From: Stenotrophomonas sp. 24(2023) | GTDB lineage: Bacteria > Pseudomonadota > Gammaproteobacteria > Xanthomonadales > Xanthomonadaceae | NCBI RefSeq assembly: GCF_030913365.1 | Contig: NZ_CP133160.1 | Location: forward strand, 2,011,001 to 2,075,000 | Direction: 5' to 3' | DNA: 64,000 nt | Position numbers and translations under genes: made by a program | In this document: positions 34,007-42,977 of the stretch, piece by piece | Layout of the letters: every line of letters starts with the position of its first letter | Numbering within the stretch: position 1 is the first letter of the stretch | Notes under the pieces: model-generated | What the model saw: only the letters and a program-made list of their open reading frames with translations | What the model was told of the DNA's origin: nothing | Database searches by the model: none

Positions 34007-34894
34007 TCAGCGCGCCAGCAGCGCGCGCGCGTCCTGCCCGGCCTCGCAGTGCACGAACAGCACCGGCACGCCGTGCGCTTCGAGCACCGCTGCCATCTGC
34101 CGCTGCCGCATCAGGTACTGCTCGTAGATGCCCTGCAGACGGCCGCAATCGTTCTTGCTGTGGCTGTAGTACGCGCACCAGCCGGCCGGGTCGAACAGCG
34201 CCATGCGGGCTTCGCCATGGGTATAGCGCAGCAGCGGTTCGGGCGCGGTGTCGAGCCATTCGTCGTCACCGGGGGCCATGATCGCCGTTTCGATCAGCGG
34301 CCACAGCGCCGCCAGCCCCTGGTTGTCGTACTGCATCGACATCATTGCGGCCAGGTCATTGACCGTGAAATAGCGCGCATGCTCAACGCGGGCACCGAAA
34401 GCGTTCTGCGCCAGCAGTGCGGTATCGGCGTGGGCCATGCCCTGGGCCAGCAGCACTTCTTCCAGCGCGTTGGCCACCTCGCTGGTGACCGCCACCTCGG
34501 TGCCGGTCAGCAGGAACGGCACCACGCGCAGGCCACCACCGGCCAGCGTTGCATCGGCCTGGAAGGGCAGCGGCACCTCGCCCTCGGCATTGGCACCGAA
34601 GGCCAGCACGCGCGGGCCCTGGTTGCGGCCCGGCGCGCGCATCTGCAGTTCTTCCAGCCGGCGATGGATCGGCCAGCCAGGGCGCAGCACCTCGGCCGGG
34701 TCGAAATGGGCGGCGGCGAACACCAGGTCCAGCGCACTCACCTGCGGCACCAGCTTGGCCAGATCGCGGCCGACACGCTCGGCCAGTTCACCGGCCTGTT
34801 CGGCACCCAGCACGGCCTGGCGCGGGATTTCACCGCCGGCCAGTTCCAGGGCCAGCACGCCAAGGGCATTCATCGCGGGGTCGGGTTTGGTCAT
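34007..34894 (-). CDS. Conserved protein of unknown function
   Basis: 295 residues, no signal peptide and no membrane segment. I do not recognise a family. It starts MTKPDPAMNALGVLALELAGGE and has a Met-rich YFTVNDLAAMMSMQYDNQGL stretch near residue 182 and a C-terminal YEQYLMRQRQMAAVLEAHGVPVLFVHCEAG. It is alpha/beta in appearance. It is divergent from the thiolase gene with 108 bp between starts. Codon use resembles its neighbours, so it looks native. Confidence 0.65.
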   Translation of the reverse strand: MTKPDPAMNALGVLALELAGGEIPRQAVLGAEQAGELAERVGRDLAKLVPQVSALDLVFAAAHFDPAEVLRPGWPIHRRLEELQMRAPGRNQGPRVLAFGANAEGEVPLPFQADATLAGGGLRVVPFLLTGTEVAVTSEVANALEEVLLAQGMAHADTALLAQNAFGARVEHARYFTVNDLAAMMSMQYDNQGLAALWPLIETAIMAPGDDEWLDTAPEPLLRYTHGEARMALFDPAGWCAYYSHSKNDCGRLQGIYEQYLMRQRQMAAVLEAHGVPVLFVHCEAGQDARALLAR

Positions 34895-35002
34895 GGTTTC
34901 ACGGTTGGCCCATCACAGGGCGGCAGCTACACTTGGTGCCATTATGCCTGCTCTGTCGTGCAGGCCATGTTGCAGACACCCTCATTCCTGCCAGGTATCT
35001 CC

Positions 35003-36283
35003 ATGCCCAACGCCCGTCCCGTCGCAATTCTCGGTGGTGTCCGCATTCCGTTCTGCCGGCAGAACACCGCGTATTCGGATGTCGGCAACCTGGGCATGTC
35101 GGTACGTACGCTTGGGGCGCTTGTCGAACGGTTCGGCCTGCATGGCCAGCAGTTGGGCGAAGTGGCCATGGGCGCGGTGATCAAGCACCCCAGCGACTGG
35201 AACCTCGGCCGTGAAGCGACGCTGTCCTCCGGCCTGTCGCCGCTGACCCCGGGCATCACCCTGCAGCGCGCCTGCGGTACCTCGCTGGACAGCATCATCA
35301 CCGTGGCCAACAAGATCGCGCTGGGCCAGATCGAATCGGGCATCGGTGGCGGGTCGGACACGACTTCCGACGTGCCGATCGTGTACGGCAAGAAGCTGCG
35401 TGCACGCCTGCTGGCAGCCAACCGGGCCAAGACCACCGGCGACAAGATCCGTGCGCTGACGTCCGGCTTCAAGTTCTCCGAGCTCAAGCCGGAATTCCCC
35501 GGCGTGGCCGAACCGCGCACCGGCAAGAGCATGGGCGAGCACTGCGAGGACATGGCCAAGGAATGGAACATCTCGCGCGATTCGCAGGACGAATGGGCGG
35601 TGGCCTCGCACAGGAAGCTGGCGGCTGCCTATGAGCGCGGTTTCTTCAGCGATCTGATCGCGCCGTTCCGCGGCGTCGAGCGCGACAACATCCTGCGTGC
35701 CGACACATCGCTGGAAAAGCTGGCCACGCTCAAGCCCGCCTTCGACAAGGTGTCCGGCCGTGGCACGCTGACCGCGGCCAATTCCACCCCGCTGACCGAT
35801 GGTGCTGCTGCGGTGCTGCTGGCCAGCGAGGAATGGGCGCGTGCGCATGGTCACGAACCGCAGGCCTACCTGCGCGATGCGCATGTGTCGGCGGTGGATT
35901 TCGTGCATGGCGAAGGTCTGCTGATGGCACCGACCGTGGCCGTGCCGGAGATGCTCAAGCGCAACGGCCTGACCCTGCAGGACTTTGACATCTACGAGAT
36001 CCACGAAGCCTTCGCCGCGCAGGTGCTGTGCACGCTGCGCGCGTGGGAGAGCGAGGACTACTGCCGCAACCGCCTGGGCCTGGACGCGCCGCTGGGCCGC
36101 ATCGACCCGGACAAGATCAACCTGCTCGGTTCGTCGCTGGCCACCGGCCATCCGTTTGCCGCCACCGGTGCGCGCGTGATCGCCACGGCCGCCAAGCAGT
36201 TGGCCGAACGGGGCGGTGGCCGCGCGCTGGTATCGATCTGCACCGCCGGCGGCATGGGCGTGGTGGCGATCGTCGAACGCTGA
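35003..36283 (+). CDS. Acetyl-CoA C-acyltransferase (thiolase, FadI-like)
   Basis: 426 residues. Thiolase signatures: nucleophilic Cys91 in LQRACGTSLDS, the NSTPLTDGAAAVLLAS segment, EIHEAFAAQ with the catalytic His, GHPFAATGAR and the C-terminal CTAGGMGV with the acid/base Cys. Length and the N-terminus resemble FadI rather than PhaA. It would cleave 3-ketoacyl-CoA in fatty-acid oxidation. No fadJ partner lies within view. ATG 35003 is chosen by homology; the frame is open upstream. Confidence 0.88.
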   Translation: MPNARPVAILGGVRIPFCRQNTAYSDVGNLGMSVRTLGALVERFGLHGQQLGEVAMGAVIKHPSDWNLGREATLSSGLSPLTPGITLQRACGTSLDSIITVANKIALGQIESGIGGGSDTTSDVPIVYGKKLRARLLAANRAKTTGDKIRALTSGFKFSELKPEFPGVAEPRTGKSMGEHCEDMAKEWNISRDSQDEWAVASHRKLAAAYERGFFSDLIAPFRGVERDNILRADTSLEKLATLKPAFDKVSGRGTLTAANSTPLTDGAAAVLLASEEWARAHGHEPQAYLRDAHVSAVDFVHGEGLLMAPTVAVPEMLKRNGLTLQDFDIYEIHEAFAAQVLCTLRAWESEDYCRNRLGLDAPLGRIDPDKINLLGSSLATGHPFAATGARVIATAAKQLAERGGGRALVSICTAGGMGVVAIVER

Positions 36284-36305
36284 TCGCCGCGCGTCCGCGT
36301 GCATG

Positions 36306-36333
36306 AAAAAGCCGCCCATCGGGCGGCTTTTTC
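36306..36333. terminator. Bidirectional intrinsic terminator
   Basis: AAAAA-GCCGCCC-ATC-GGGCGGC-TTTTT lies between the convergent thiolase and hemY genes and can serve both strands. Confidence 0.88.
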
Positions 36334-36363
36334 GTATCGCTTCCGTATCGCCGGTGGTGGGCA

Positions 36364-36382
36364 ATCCACGCATGGCGTGGAT
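36364..36382 (-). repeat. SMAG-type palindrome without GTAG
   Basis: ATCCACGC-ATG-GCGTGGAT, the SMAG core in the opposite orientation to the other copies, 17 bp before the hemY stop. Confidence 0.75.
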
Positions 36383-36398
36383 CCCCTCCCGCCGGCCG

Positions 36399-37706
36399 TC
36401 ACGGCAGACGCGGGTTGCCGAATGCGTCGCGGTCCTCGTTGGCGTTGTACACCGGCGGAACGTCGCCGGTGCCGTGTTCTTCCACCGTGGCGCGCGGTGC
36501 CGGCTCACCCGCAGCGGCTGCCGCGTGCACCAGCGCCAGGCTGTCTTCGCCGCGCTGCAGGCGCAGTGCATTGGCCAGGCATTGCGCCGCCAGCGCCGGT
36601 TCGCCACGCTGCAGGAAGGCCAGGCCCAGCGCTTCCCATGCGGGTGCGCCGGCACCGGCAGCGATCGCTTCATGCAGGAAGCCATCGGCGGCATCCCATT
36701 GTTCCTGGGCCAGGGCGATGCGGCCCTGTGCCAGGCGCAACGCGGCCGATGCATCGTGCGTGCTGCGCCAGCGCTGCAGGTTCGCTGCCCGCGTGGCCAG
36801 GCGCTCGGCCGGCAGGCGGCCGTACAGCTCCACCAGCGTGTCGTCCCAGCGGTTGTCCAGCGCCTGCTCCAGCGCCAGCAGCGCCGGTTCGTCCCACGAC
36901 AGCGCGACGGCGCGGGTGGCATAGGCACCCACCACATCGGCGGTGGGGCGCAATGCCTTCGGCGTGGTTTCCCACTGCGCGGCCAGTGCGTTGACATCGG
37001 CCGCTTCCAGCAGCGCCTGCGCAGCCAGGCGTGCTTCCAGTTCACTGGCCACCTCGGCCGGCAGCACCTTGCTCTGCCGCAGGGGGCCCAGCTGCCCATA
37101 GGCCTCATGCGCACGGCCGGCGCGTGCCAGTGCTTCGGTACGCAGCCACAAGCCGCGCGGCGGCAGCGGTTGCACCGCCGCCGCATCCAGCGTGTTGATC
37201 GCATCCACCGGCAGCTCGCGTTCCAGCAACTGTTCGGCGCGCAGCAGGGCATGCAGGGTGGCATCGTCGGTCGCCAGGCGCTGCAGCAGGGCGTCACTGG
37301 CAGCCGCATCGGCGCGGGCCTGCGCACTGCGCACGGCATGGGCCAGCGCCACGGCGGCCACTTCCTTGTCGGCGGCCGCGCCGTCGAACAGCTTTTCCGC
37401 ACGCTGCCACTGGCCATGCTCGTAAGCCTGCAGGCCATCGATCAGGCGCACGCGGCCCTGCTTGCGGCGGTAGCGGCCCCACGCGCGGAACGGCGCAGCA
37501 ATCAGGCTCCACAGCAGCCACAGCACCAGCAGGGCGATCACCGCCAGCAGGGCCACCTTGGGCAGGTTGCTGTGGTAGTCGTAGCCGCCATAGCGCAGGA
37601 TCACTTCCCCGAAGCGGTTCAGGTCGGCGGCCCCCAGCCAGTGTGCGGCGAACACGCCGATGGCCACGGCCAGCAGCAGCACGACAACGGATTGCAATGG
37701 CTTCAT
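36399..37706 (-). CDS. hemY: HemY-type protein (haem biosynthesis operon)
   Basis: 435 residues. Two N-terminal membrane segments (about 5-24 and 48-68) are followed by TPR-like helices (LIDGLQAYEHGQWQRAEKLF and later WEALGLAFLQRGEPALAAQCLANAL). This is the HemY_N family, which follows hemX in proteobacteria; it is not the protoporphyrinogen oxidase also called HemY in Gram-positives. The role in haem synthesis is not settled. It starts 6 bp after hemX. Confidence 0.9.
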   Translation of the reverse strand: MKPLQSVVVLLLAVAIGVFAAHWLGAADLNRFGEVILRYGGYDYHSNLPKVALLAVIALLVLWLLWSLIAAPFRAWGRYRRKQGRVRLIDGLQAYEHGQWQRAEKLFDGAAADKEVAAVALAHAVRSAQARADAAASDALLQRLATDDATLHALLRAEQLLERELPVDAINTLDAAAVQPLPPRGLWLRTEALARAGRAHEAYGQLGPLRQSKVLPAEVASELEARLAAQALLEAADVNALAAQWETTPKALRPTADVVGAYATRAVALSWDEPALLALEQALDNRWDDTLVELYGRLPAERLATRAANLQRWRSTHDASAALRLAQGRIALAQEQWDAADGFLHEAIAAGAGAPAWEALGLAFLQRGEPALAAQCLANALRLQRGEDSLALVHAAAAAGEPAPRATVEEHGTGDVPPVYNANEDRDAFGNPRLP

Positions 37707-37712
37707 CGGGAT

Positions 37713-38690
37713 TTACCTCCGGTCTCGCAGGGTACGCAGTTGCTGCAGGGTGCTGCCCAGGGTGGCGCTGTCCAGCTGCAGGGGCATCGTGCGCAGGCCC
37801 TGCAGTTCACCACGCACGTTGCGCAGGGCTGGTGAATCCGGCCACAGCCGCGGCAGCCAGCGCTCCACGCGCCGCAGCGCGGCATCGCTGCCGGGGCGGT
37901 CACCGCGCTCGATGGCCGCACGGGCCAGGGTCAGTTCCACCTGCAGTGCTTCCAGCCCGGCCTGGCGCTGGGCGTCGCTGAGTGGCCCGTTCAGGCGGGT
38001 CGGGGTGATGTCCACGAAGGGCGCCAGCGTGCGCTGCCACCAGGGGGTGCCGGCGGAGGCGGGCGTGGCGGTGGCCTGCACCTGCAGCGGCAGCGACGGC
38101 AATGCCGCCTCGATGGTGGCCAGCCGCGCGCGTGCGGCATGGCGTGGGCCCTGGCCGAGCGCATCGAGCGCATCGCGCTCCTGGATCAGGGCCTGGCGCA
38201 GGTTCAATCCGTCGTTGTCGGCCAGGTGCCCCAGCGCGGTCGCGGCCATCGCATACAGCCGGCGGGCGCCCTCCACGTCATCGGCGTAAGCCAGCCGCTG
38301 CCCCGCCTGGCCCAGCAGCAGCTCGGCCTCGTCCAGATAGACCGCCTGGCGGCCGTGGGCGGTGCTGTCGGCCAGCTTGGCCAGGTTCTCCTCCAGCAGT
38401 GCGCTGCGCTGGGACAGGCCGAGCATTTCATCGCGCAGCACGCGGTTGGTCACCGCAGCGTCCTGCAGGCGCTGGCTGGTGGCGCGCTGGTCACGGCGCA
38501 GGGCGTCCAGCGCATCGGCCAGGCCCCGCAGCTGCACGGCGCTGGTCTGCGCGCGGCTGGCCTGTTCGCGCTGCAGCTGCTGCCAGTACTGCCAGCCGCC
38601 ATAGCCGGCGGCAGCGACCAGCAGCAGTGCCGTGGCGGGCAGCAGCCAGCGCAGCGGGCGTCGGGGCGTGGGCGGGAGGGTGTCGTTCAT
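37713..38690 (-). CDS. hemX: HemX-type membrane protein
   Basis: 325 residues from ATG 38690. One membrane segment (about 15-35), then a coiled-coil (SRAQTSAVQLRGLADALDALRRDQ) and a helical domain. Databases often label HemX as uroporphyrinogen-III C-methyltransferase, but no methyltransferase motif is present. It sits between hemD and hemY in the usual order. The upstream in-frame ATG at 38768 is disfavoured because it would put 26 residues before the membrane segment. Confidence 0.88.
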   Translation of the reverse strand: MNDTLPPTPRRPLRWLLPATALLLVAAAGYGGWQYWQQLQREQASRAQTSAVQLRGLADALDALRRDQRATSQRLQDAAVTNRVLRDEMLGLSQRSALLEENLAKLADSTAHGRQAVYLDEAELLLGQAGQRLAYADDVEGARRLYAMAATALGHLADNDGLNLRQALIQERDALDALGQGPRHAARARLATIEAALPSLPLQVQATATPASAGTPWWQRTLAPFVDITPTRLNGPLSDAQRQAGLEALQVELTLARAAIERGDRPGSDAALRRVERWLPRLWPDSPALRNVRGELQGLRTMPLQLDSATLGSTLQQLRTLRDRR

Positions 38691-38787
38691 CCGGGCATCC
38701 TTGTCGGTCGCGGCGGCTGGCCGGCCGGGTACGCTACACAGCATCCCTGTTGGGGTGCCCAGCGGCAAGCTGGCATCGCGGCCCTGT

Positions 38788-39576
38788 TCAGGTCACTGCC
38801 GGGGCCGTGAGCGCGGCGTGTGCGGCCTGCACCAGTTGCAGGGCGGTCGGCCCGCCAGCGACGTCGATACGCTGCAGTCCCAGCGCCTGCGCCTGCGCCG
38901 CCAGGCGGTCACTGGCCACCACGACCCGCGCGTGTGCCTGCAGCTGCTGCTGCCAGGCCGGTGGCAGCTGTGCCCAGGTGCGTGCCAGGGCCTCGCCACT
39001 GCTGACCGCCAGCACCCAGGGCCGGGGTAACCGTGCCAGGCGCGACAAGGCCCGCGCCGGCAACCGCAGCGGTGCCCGCTGGTAGACATCGGCACGCACC
39101 ACCTGCGCACCGGCGGCGGCCAGCTGCGCGGCGATCAGGCCGCGGCCTCCGGGCGCGGTGACCAGGCCGATGCGCTGCCCGCCCGGCTGGGCCAGCACCG
39201 GCAAGGCCAGCAGGCCTTCGCTGTCCATCCGTGCCGGGGCCTGCACCCCCTGCACGCCATGCGCCTGCAAGGCACGCTGGGTGCCTTCGCCGACCGCCAG
39301 CCACGGCACCGCCGCTGTGGCGGGCAGGGGCCGCAGGGCGGCAGCAGCGTGCACCGCGGCCGGGCTGGTGAACACCACGCAGTCGGCCATCAGGGCAGCG
39401 TTCAGTTTGGACAGCACCACCGAACTGCTTTGGCGCCGCAACCGCCAGGGCGGTAGTGCCAGCAGATGCCCGCCCAGCGGGCCTGACGCCCGTCGCAGGG
39501 CCGCATTCTGTCCCTGCGGGCGCAGGGAAACGAGGGTCCAGCCAGTGGGTATCGTATGGTCGGCCATTGCCTGCAT
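38788..39576 (-). CDS. hemD: Uroporphyrinogen-III synthase
   Basis: 262 residues. HemD-type features: VSLRPQGQNAALRRA at the N-terminus, the central DCVVFTSPAAVHAAAAL, then LVTAPGGRGLIAAQLAAAGAQV and VLAVSSGEALARTWAQL. HemD sequences are weakly conserved, so operon position also supports the call. It closes hydroxymethylbilane to uroporphyrinogen III. ATG 39576 has GAAGGG 9 bases upstream; ATG 39567 is an alternative. The start is 35 bp from the divergent thioesterase gene. Confidence 0.88.
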   Translation of the reverse strand: MQAMADHTIPTGWTLVSLRPQGQNAALRRASGPLGGHLLALPPWRLRRQSSSVVLSKLNAALMADCVVFTSPAAVHAAAALRPLPATAAVPWLAVGEGTQRALQAHGVQGVQAPARMDSEGLLALPVLAQPGGQRIGLVTAPGGRGLIAAQLAAAGAQVVRADVYQRAPLRLPARALSRLARLPRPWVLAVSSGEALARTWAQLPPAWQQQLQAHARVVVASDRLAAQAQALGLQRIDVAGGPTALQLVQAAHAALTAPAVT

Positions 39577-39611
39577 TATGCGGGCCCTTCGTTGCCGTGG
39601 CTGCTGCGCCG

Positions 39612-40079
39612 ATGTCTGCCGATGTCCTGTCTTCTTCGTTGACCGCCCTGCAGGACGTGCTGGACACCATGCCGGCGGTGCGCGCGATGCAGATCCGCCT
39701 GGATGGCTACGCCGATGGCGTGCTGCGCATCACCGCGCCGCTGGTGGCCAACGTCAACGACAAGGGCAATGCCTTCGGTGGCAGCCTGGCTTCGGTACTG
39801 ACCCTGTCCGGCTGGGCGCTGGTCAGCCTGCGCCTGGCACTGGCCGGCCACCCGGCCGAGGTCTACGTGGCCGACAGCCAGCTGCGCTACCTGGCCCCGG
39901 TCTACGAGGACCTGCATGCCCATGCGCAGGCGGCCGACACCGCCAGCTGGGAGACCTTCCTGGCCACCTTTGCCCAGCGCGGCAAGGCACGCATCAGCAT
40001 CGTGGCCACCCAGCCCGGGGCCGACGGCCGTGCAGCGGCCGAGTTCACCGGTCGCTTCGTCGCCTTCCCCAAAGGGTAG
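39612..40079 (+). CDS. YiiD C-terminal-type thioesterase domain protein
   Basis: 155 residues of hotdog type. The central helix NVNDKGNAFGGSLASVLTLSGWAL and the following VADSQLRYLAPVYEDLHAHAQ match the putative thioesterase domain found at the C-terminus of YiiD/FabY-like proteins. Some members act in initiation of fatty-acid synthesis. It stands alone here, without the acetyltransferase half. It shares a short intergenic promoter region with hemD. Confidence 0.75.
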   Translation: MSADVLSSSLTALQDVLDTMPAVRAMQIRLDGYADGVLRITAPLVANVNDKGNAFGGSLASVLTLSGWALVSLRLALAGHPAEVYVADSQLRYLAPVYEDLHAHAQAADTASWETFLATFAQRGKARISIVATQPGADGRAAAEFTGRFVAFPKG

Positions 40080-40110
40080 GATGGGCGGCCTACGCCCTGG
40101 GGAGAGTGCG

Positions 40111-40539
40111 ATGCGCCGGTTGTTCCCGTTGTTGATCCTGTCCATGCTGCTGCTGGCCAGTTCGGCGGCCTTCGCCGACGGCCCGAGCCGCAAGCAGCGC
40201 ACCGCGCTGGAAAACACCCAGAACGCCTACGGTGCGACCATCCGCTGGGGCAGCATGGATGATGCCATCGGTTACCTGGATCCCCGGCAGCGCAAGGAAA
40301 ACCCACCCACCGAGTTCGAGCTGGAGCGTTATGCGCAGCTGCGCGTGTCCTCCTACCGCGAGCGTTCCAGCGCGGCGCTGCCCGATGGCGTGGTCGAACG
40401 CCGGGTCGAGATCGGCGTGATCAACGTCAACACCCAGGCCGAACGGCTGGTGGTGGTGGTCGAGCGCTGGCGCTGGGACCCGGAGGCCAAGCGCTGGTGG
40501 CAGACGGCGGGCCTGCCGGACCTGTGGCGCGGCCAGTGA
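40111..40539 (+). CDS. Exported small conserved protein
   Basis: 142 residues with a clear signal peptide (MRRLFPLLILSMLLLASSAAFA, cleavage after residue 22). The mature part is charged, with a conserved-looking FELERYAQLRVSSYRERS and a C-terminal VVVVERWRWDPEAKRWWQTAGLPDLW, like nuclear-transport-factor-fold lipoproteins. The function is unknown. GGAGAG lies 5 bases before the start. 31 bp separate it from the thioesterase gene. Confidence 0.75.
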   Translation: MRRLFPLLILSMLLLASSAAFADGPSRKQRTALENTQNAYGATIRWGSMDDAIGYLDPRQRKENPPTEFELERYAQLRVSSYRERSSAALPDGVVERRVEIGVINVNTQAERLVVVVERWRWDPEAKRWWQTAGLPDLWRGQ

Positions 40540-40595
40540 CGGGCGGTTGCCGGCTTGTGCGACAATCGGCGCCCGCTTATCGACCCGTGACCTGA

Positions 40596-41033
40596 GTGAA
40601 TTACGAAGAGTTGCTGGCCTTTGCCGGCCGAAACCCCATGCTGACCGCGGCGCTGGTCGGTCTGACCGTGGCCATCCTCGTGACCGAGATCCGCCGCCTG
40701 TTCCGGGGGTTCAAGGGCGTCAAGCCGGCCGAACTGGTGCAGCTGATGACCGCCGGTGGCGCGGTCGTGGTCGACCTGTCGGCCAGTGGCGACTTTGAAA
40801 AGGGCCATATCGCCGGCAGCCGCAACGCGCAGGCCAGTGCCTTCGGCCCGGACCACAAGCTGGTCGCCAATGCCAAGCAGAGCCCGGTCGTGCTGGTGTG
40901 CCGCACCGGTACCGCCTCGGAAACCGCCGCCAAGGCGCTGAAGAAGGCCGGCTTCGAGAAGGTCTTCGTGCTGGACGGCGGCCTGCCGGCCTGGCAGCAG
41001 GCCGAGCTGCCGCTGGTCAAGGGTCGCAACTGA
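40596..41033 (+). CDS. Membrane-anchored rhodanese-like protein
   Basis: 145 residues from a GTG start. One membrane segment (about 14-30, MLTAALVGLTVAILVT), then a rhodanese domain with VVDLSASGDFEKGHIAGSRNA and the active-site loop VCRTGTAS containing the catalytic Cys. This is the arrangement of the YibN-type protein encoded upstream of secB in many gammaproteobacteria. It may transfer sulfane sulfur at the membrane. The gap to secB is 110 bp. Confidence 0.88.
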   Translation: MNYEELLAFAGRNPMLTAALVGLTVAILVTEIRRLFRGFKGVKPAELVQLMTAGGAVVVDLSASGDFEKGHIAGSRNAQASAFGPDHKLVANAKQSPVVLVCRTGTASETAAKALKKAGFEKVFVLDGGLPAWQQAELPLVKGRN

Positions 41034-41143
41034 CCTTTATTTTCCGTATTCACGGCGGGTGGGCTTGTGCTGCGCACCGGCCGACCCTATAGCTGTCATT
41101 CAACACGCGTTTTTATTGCATTCATTTCTGGGAGCAACAGGCA

Positions 41144-41659
41144 ATGTCCGAAGAGAACACCAACGGCGCCGCACTGGCCGATACCGCCACCGGTCCGGCT
41201 TTCACCGTCGAGAAGATCTACGTCAAGGACGTTTCCTTCGAATCGCCGAACGCGCCGTCCATCTTCAACGATGCCGTGCAGCCGGAGCTGCAGCTGAACC
41301 TGAACCAGCAGGTCCAGCGCCTGGGCGAGAACGCCTTCGAAGTCGTGCTGGCCGTCACCCTGAGCTGCAAGGCCGGTGAGCGCACCGCCTACGTGGCCGA
41401 AGTGAAGCAGGCCGGCGTGTTCGGCCTGGTCGGCCTGGACCCGCAGTCGATCGACGTGCTGCTGGGCACCCAGTGCCCGAACATCCTGTTCCCGTACGTG
41501 CGCCAGCTGGTCAGCGACCTGATCCAGGCCGGCGGCTTCCCACCGTTCTTCCTGCAGCCGATCAACTTCGAAGGCCTGTACGCGGAAACCCTGCGCCAGC
41601 GCCAGGAACAGGGCGAAGGCGCTTCGCTGGCCGATTCCGAGCCGGCCGGCAACGCCTGA
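41144..41659 (+). CDS. secB: Protein-export chaperone SecB
   Basis: 171 residues. Typical core: [45 protein letters not shown], then [41 protein letters not shown]. SecB keeps preproteins unfolded for SecA. The order rhodanese-secB-gpsA is conserved in gammaproteobacteria. Confidence 0.96.
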   Translation: MSEENTNGAALADTATGPAFTVEKIYVKDVSFESPNAPSIFNDAVQPELQLNLNQQVQRLGENAFEVVLAVTLSCKAGERTAYVAEVKQAGVFGLVGLDPQSIDVLLGTQCPNILFPYVRQLVSDLIQAGGFPPFFLQPINFEGLYAETLRQRQEQGEGASLADSEPAGNA

Positions 41660-41676
41660 TCGCCGCCGCATCGTCG

Positions 41677-42702
41677 ATGAACGAGAGCGCTGACAAGATC
41701 GCCGTGCTTGGCGCCGGTTCCTGGGGAACCGCGCTGGCCAGCCTGCTCGCCCGGCACGGTCACCCGACCGTGCTGTGGGGCCGCGATGCGGCCATGGTCG
41801 AGGCCATCGACCAGCGCCACGAGAACACCCGCTACCTGCCGGGCATTCCGTTGCCGGCCTCGCTGCGCGCGACCACCGACATGGCCGCGGCGGTGAAGGA
41901 TGCGGCGTGGGTGCTGGTGGTGACCCCGTCGCACGCGTTCAATGAAACGGTGCGCGCGCTGGCGCCGCTGCGCCCGGCCGGTGCCGGCGTGGCGTGGGCG
42001 ACCAAGGGCTTCGAACCGGGGTCGGGCCGTTTCCTGCATGAAGTGGCACGCGAGATCCTCGGTGACGACGTGCCGCTGGCGGTGGTCACCGGCCCGTCCT
42101 TCGCCAAGGAAGTGACCCAGGGCCTGCCGACGGCCATCACCGTGCACGGTGACAACCTGGAATTCGCGCAGGTAGTGGCCGAGGCGATGCACGGCCCGGC
42201 CTTCCGTGCCTATACCGGTGACGACATGGTCGGTGCTGAGCTGGGCGGGGCGATGAAGAACGTGCTGGCGGTCGCCACCGGCGTGGCCGATGGCATGCAG
42301 CTTGGCCTGAACGCCCGCGCCGGCCTGATCACCCGTGGCCTGAACGAGATGCTGCGCCTGGCTGCGGCGATCGGCGCCAAGCCGGAAACGCTGATGGGCC
42401 TGGCCGGCCTGGGCGATCTGGTGCTGACCTGCACCGGCGACCTGTCGCGCAACCGCCGCCTGGGCCTTGCCCTGGGCCGCGGGCAGACCCTGCAGGACGC
42501 CGTGCGCGAGATCGGCCAGGTGGTCGAATCGGTGCAGACCGCTGACGAGGTGATGCGCCAGGCGCGCCGCCACGGCATCGACCTGCCGATTTCCGAAGGC
42601 GTGCGTGCCGTGCTGCACGGCGAACAGACGCCGGCCGAAGGCCTGCAGACCCTGCTGGCCCGCGAACAGAAACCGGAATACCCCGACACCCTGTTCCGCT
42701 GA
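41677..42702 (+). CDS. gpsA: Glycerol-3-phosphate dehydrogenase [NAD(P)+]
   Basis: 341 residues. N-terminal Rossmann motif GAGSWGTAL (residues 11-19), [31 protein letters not shown] and the catalytic-Lys region [18 protein letters not shown]. It makes sn-glycerol 3-phosphate for phospholipids. It begins 17 bp after secB and is followed by an intrinsic terminator. Confidence 0.95.
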   Translation: MNESADKIAVLGAGSWGTALASLLARHGHPTVLWGRDAAMVEAIDQRHENTRYLPGIPLPASLRATTDMAAAVKDAAWVLVVTPSHAFNETVRALAPLRPAGAGVAWATKGFEPGSGRFLHEVAREILGDDVPLAVVTGPSFAKEVTQGLPTAITVHGDNLEFAQVVAEAMHGPAFRAYTGDDMVGAELGGAMKNVLAVATGVADGMQLGLNARAGLITRGLNEMLRLAAAIGAKPETLMGLAGLGDLVLTCTGDLSRNRRLGLALGRGQTLQDAVREIGQVVESVQTADEVMRQARRHGIDLPISEGVRAVLHGEQTPAEGLQTLLAREQKPEYPDTLFR

Positions 42703-42731
42703 CGCTGCCATCGGCAGATCGCCACGAAGAA

Positions 42732-42757
42732 CCCCGGCGCCGTGCCGGGGTTTTTTT
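42732..42757 (+). terminator. Intrinsic terminator after gpsA
   Basis: CCCCGGC (42732-42738) pairs with GCCGGGG (42744-42750), followed by T7. Confidence 0.9.
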
Positions 42758-42797
42758 GTGCGCGCGGTATCCCGATGGACCCATGCCGCGAGCCCCG

Positions 42798-42821
42798 GTA
42801 GAGCCACGCCACGCGTGGATG
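42798..42821 (+). repeat. SMAG repeat (GTAG type)
   Basis: GTAG then AGCCACGC-CAC-GCGTGGAT and G. It is close to consensus, with one mispair. It is 20 bp from the next copy in the same orientation. Confidence 0.85.
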
Positions 42822-42841
42822 AGCCCGCGCAGAGCCCACCT

Positions 42842-42865
42842 GTAGATCCACGCCATGCGTGGATG
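42842..42865 (+). repeat. SMAG consensus repeat (GTAG type)
   Basis: GTAG then ATCCACGC-CAT-GCGTGGAT and G, identical to the copies at 11113 and 57450. Confidence 0.9.
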
Positions 42866-42892
42866 CGTTTCCCACCCATCGCTGAAATAAAA

Positions 42893-42917
42893 GAAGCCCG
42901 GCACAAGGCCGGGCTTC
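42893..42917 (-). terminator. Terminator of the Ax21-family gene
   Basis: On the minus strand GAAGCCCGGC pairs with GCCGGGCTTC, followed by a T-rich tail (TTCTTTTATTT). Confidence 0.85.
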
Positions 42918-42977
42918 AGTGGCGTGAGGGAGAGAGAGAGTCACACGCCGGGAGACGCCTACGCTAACGTGCGTTTG

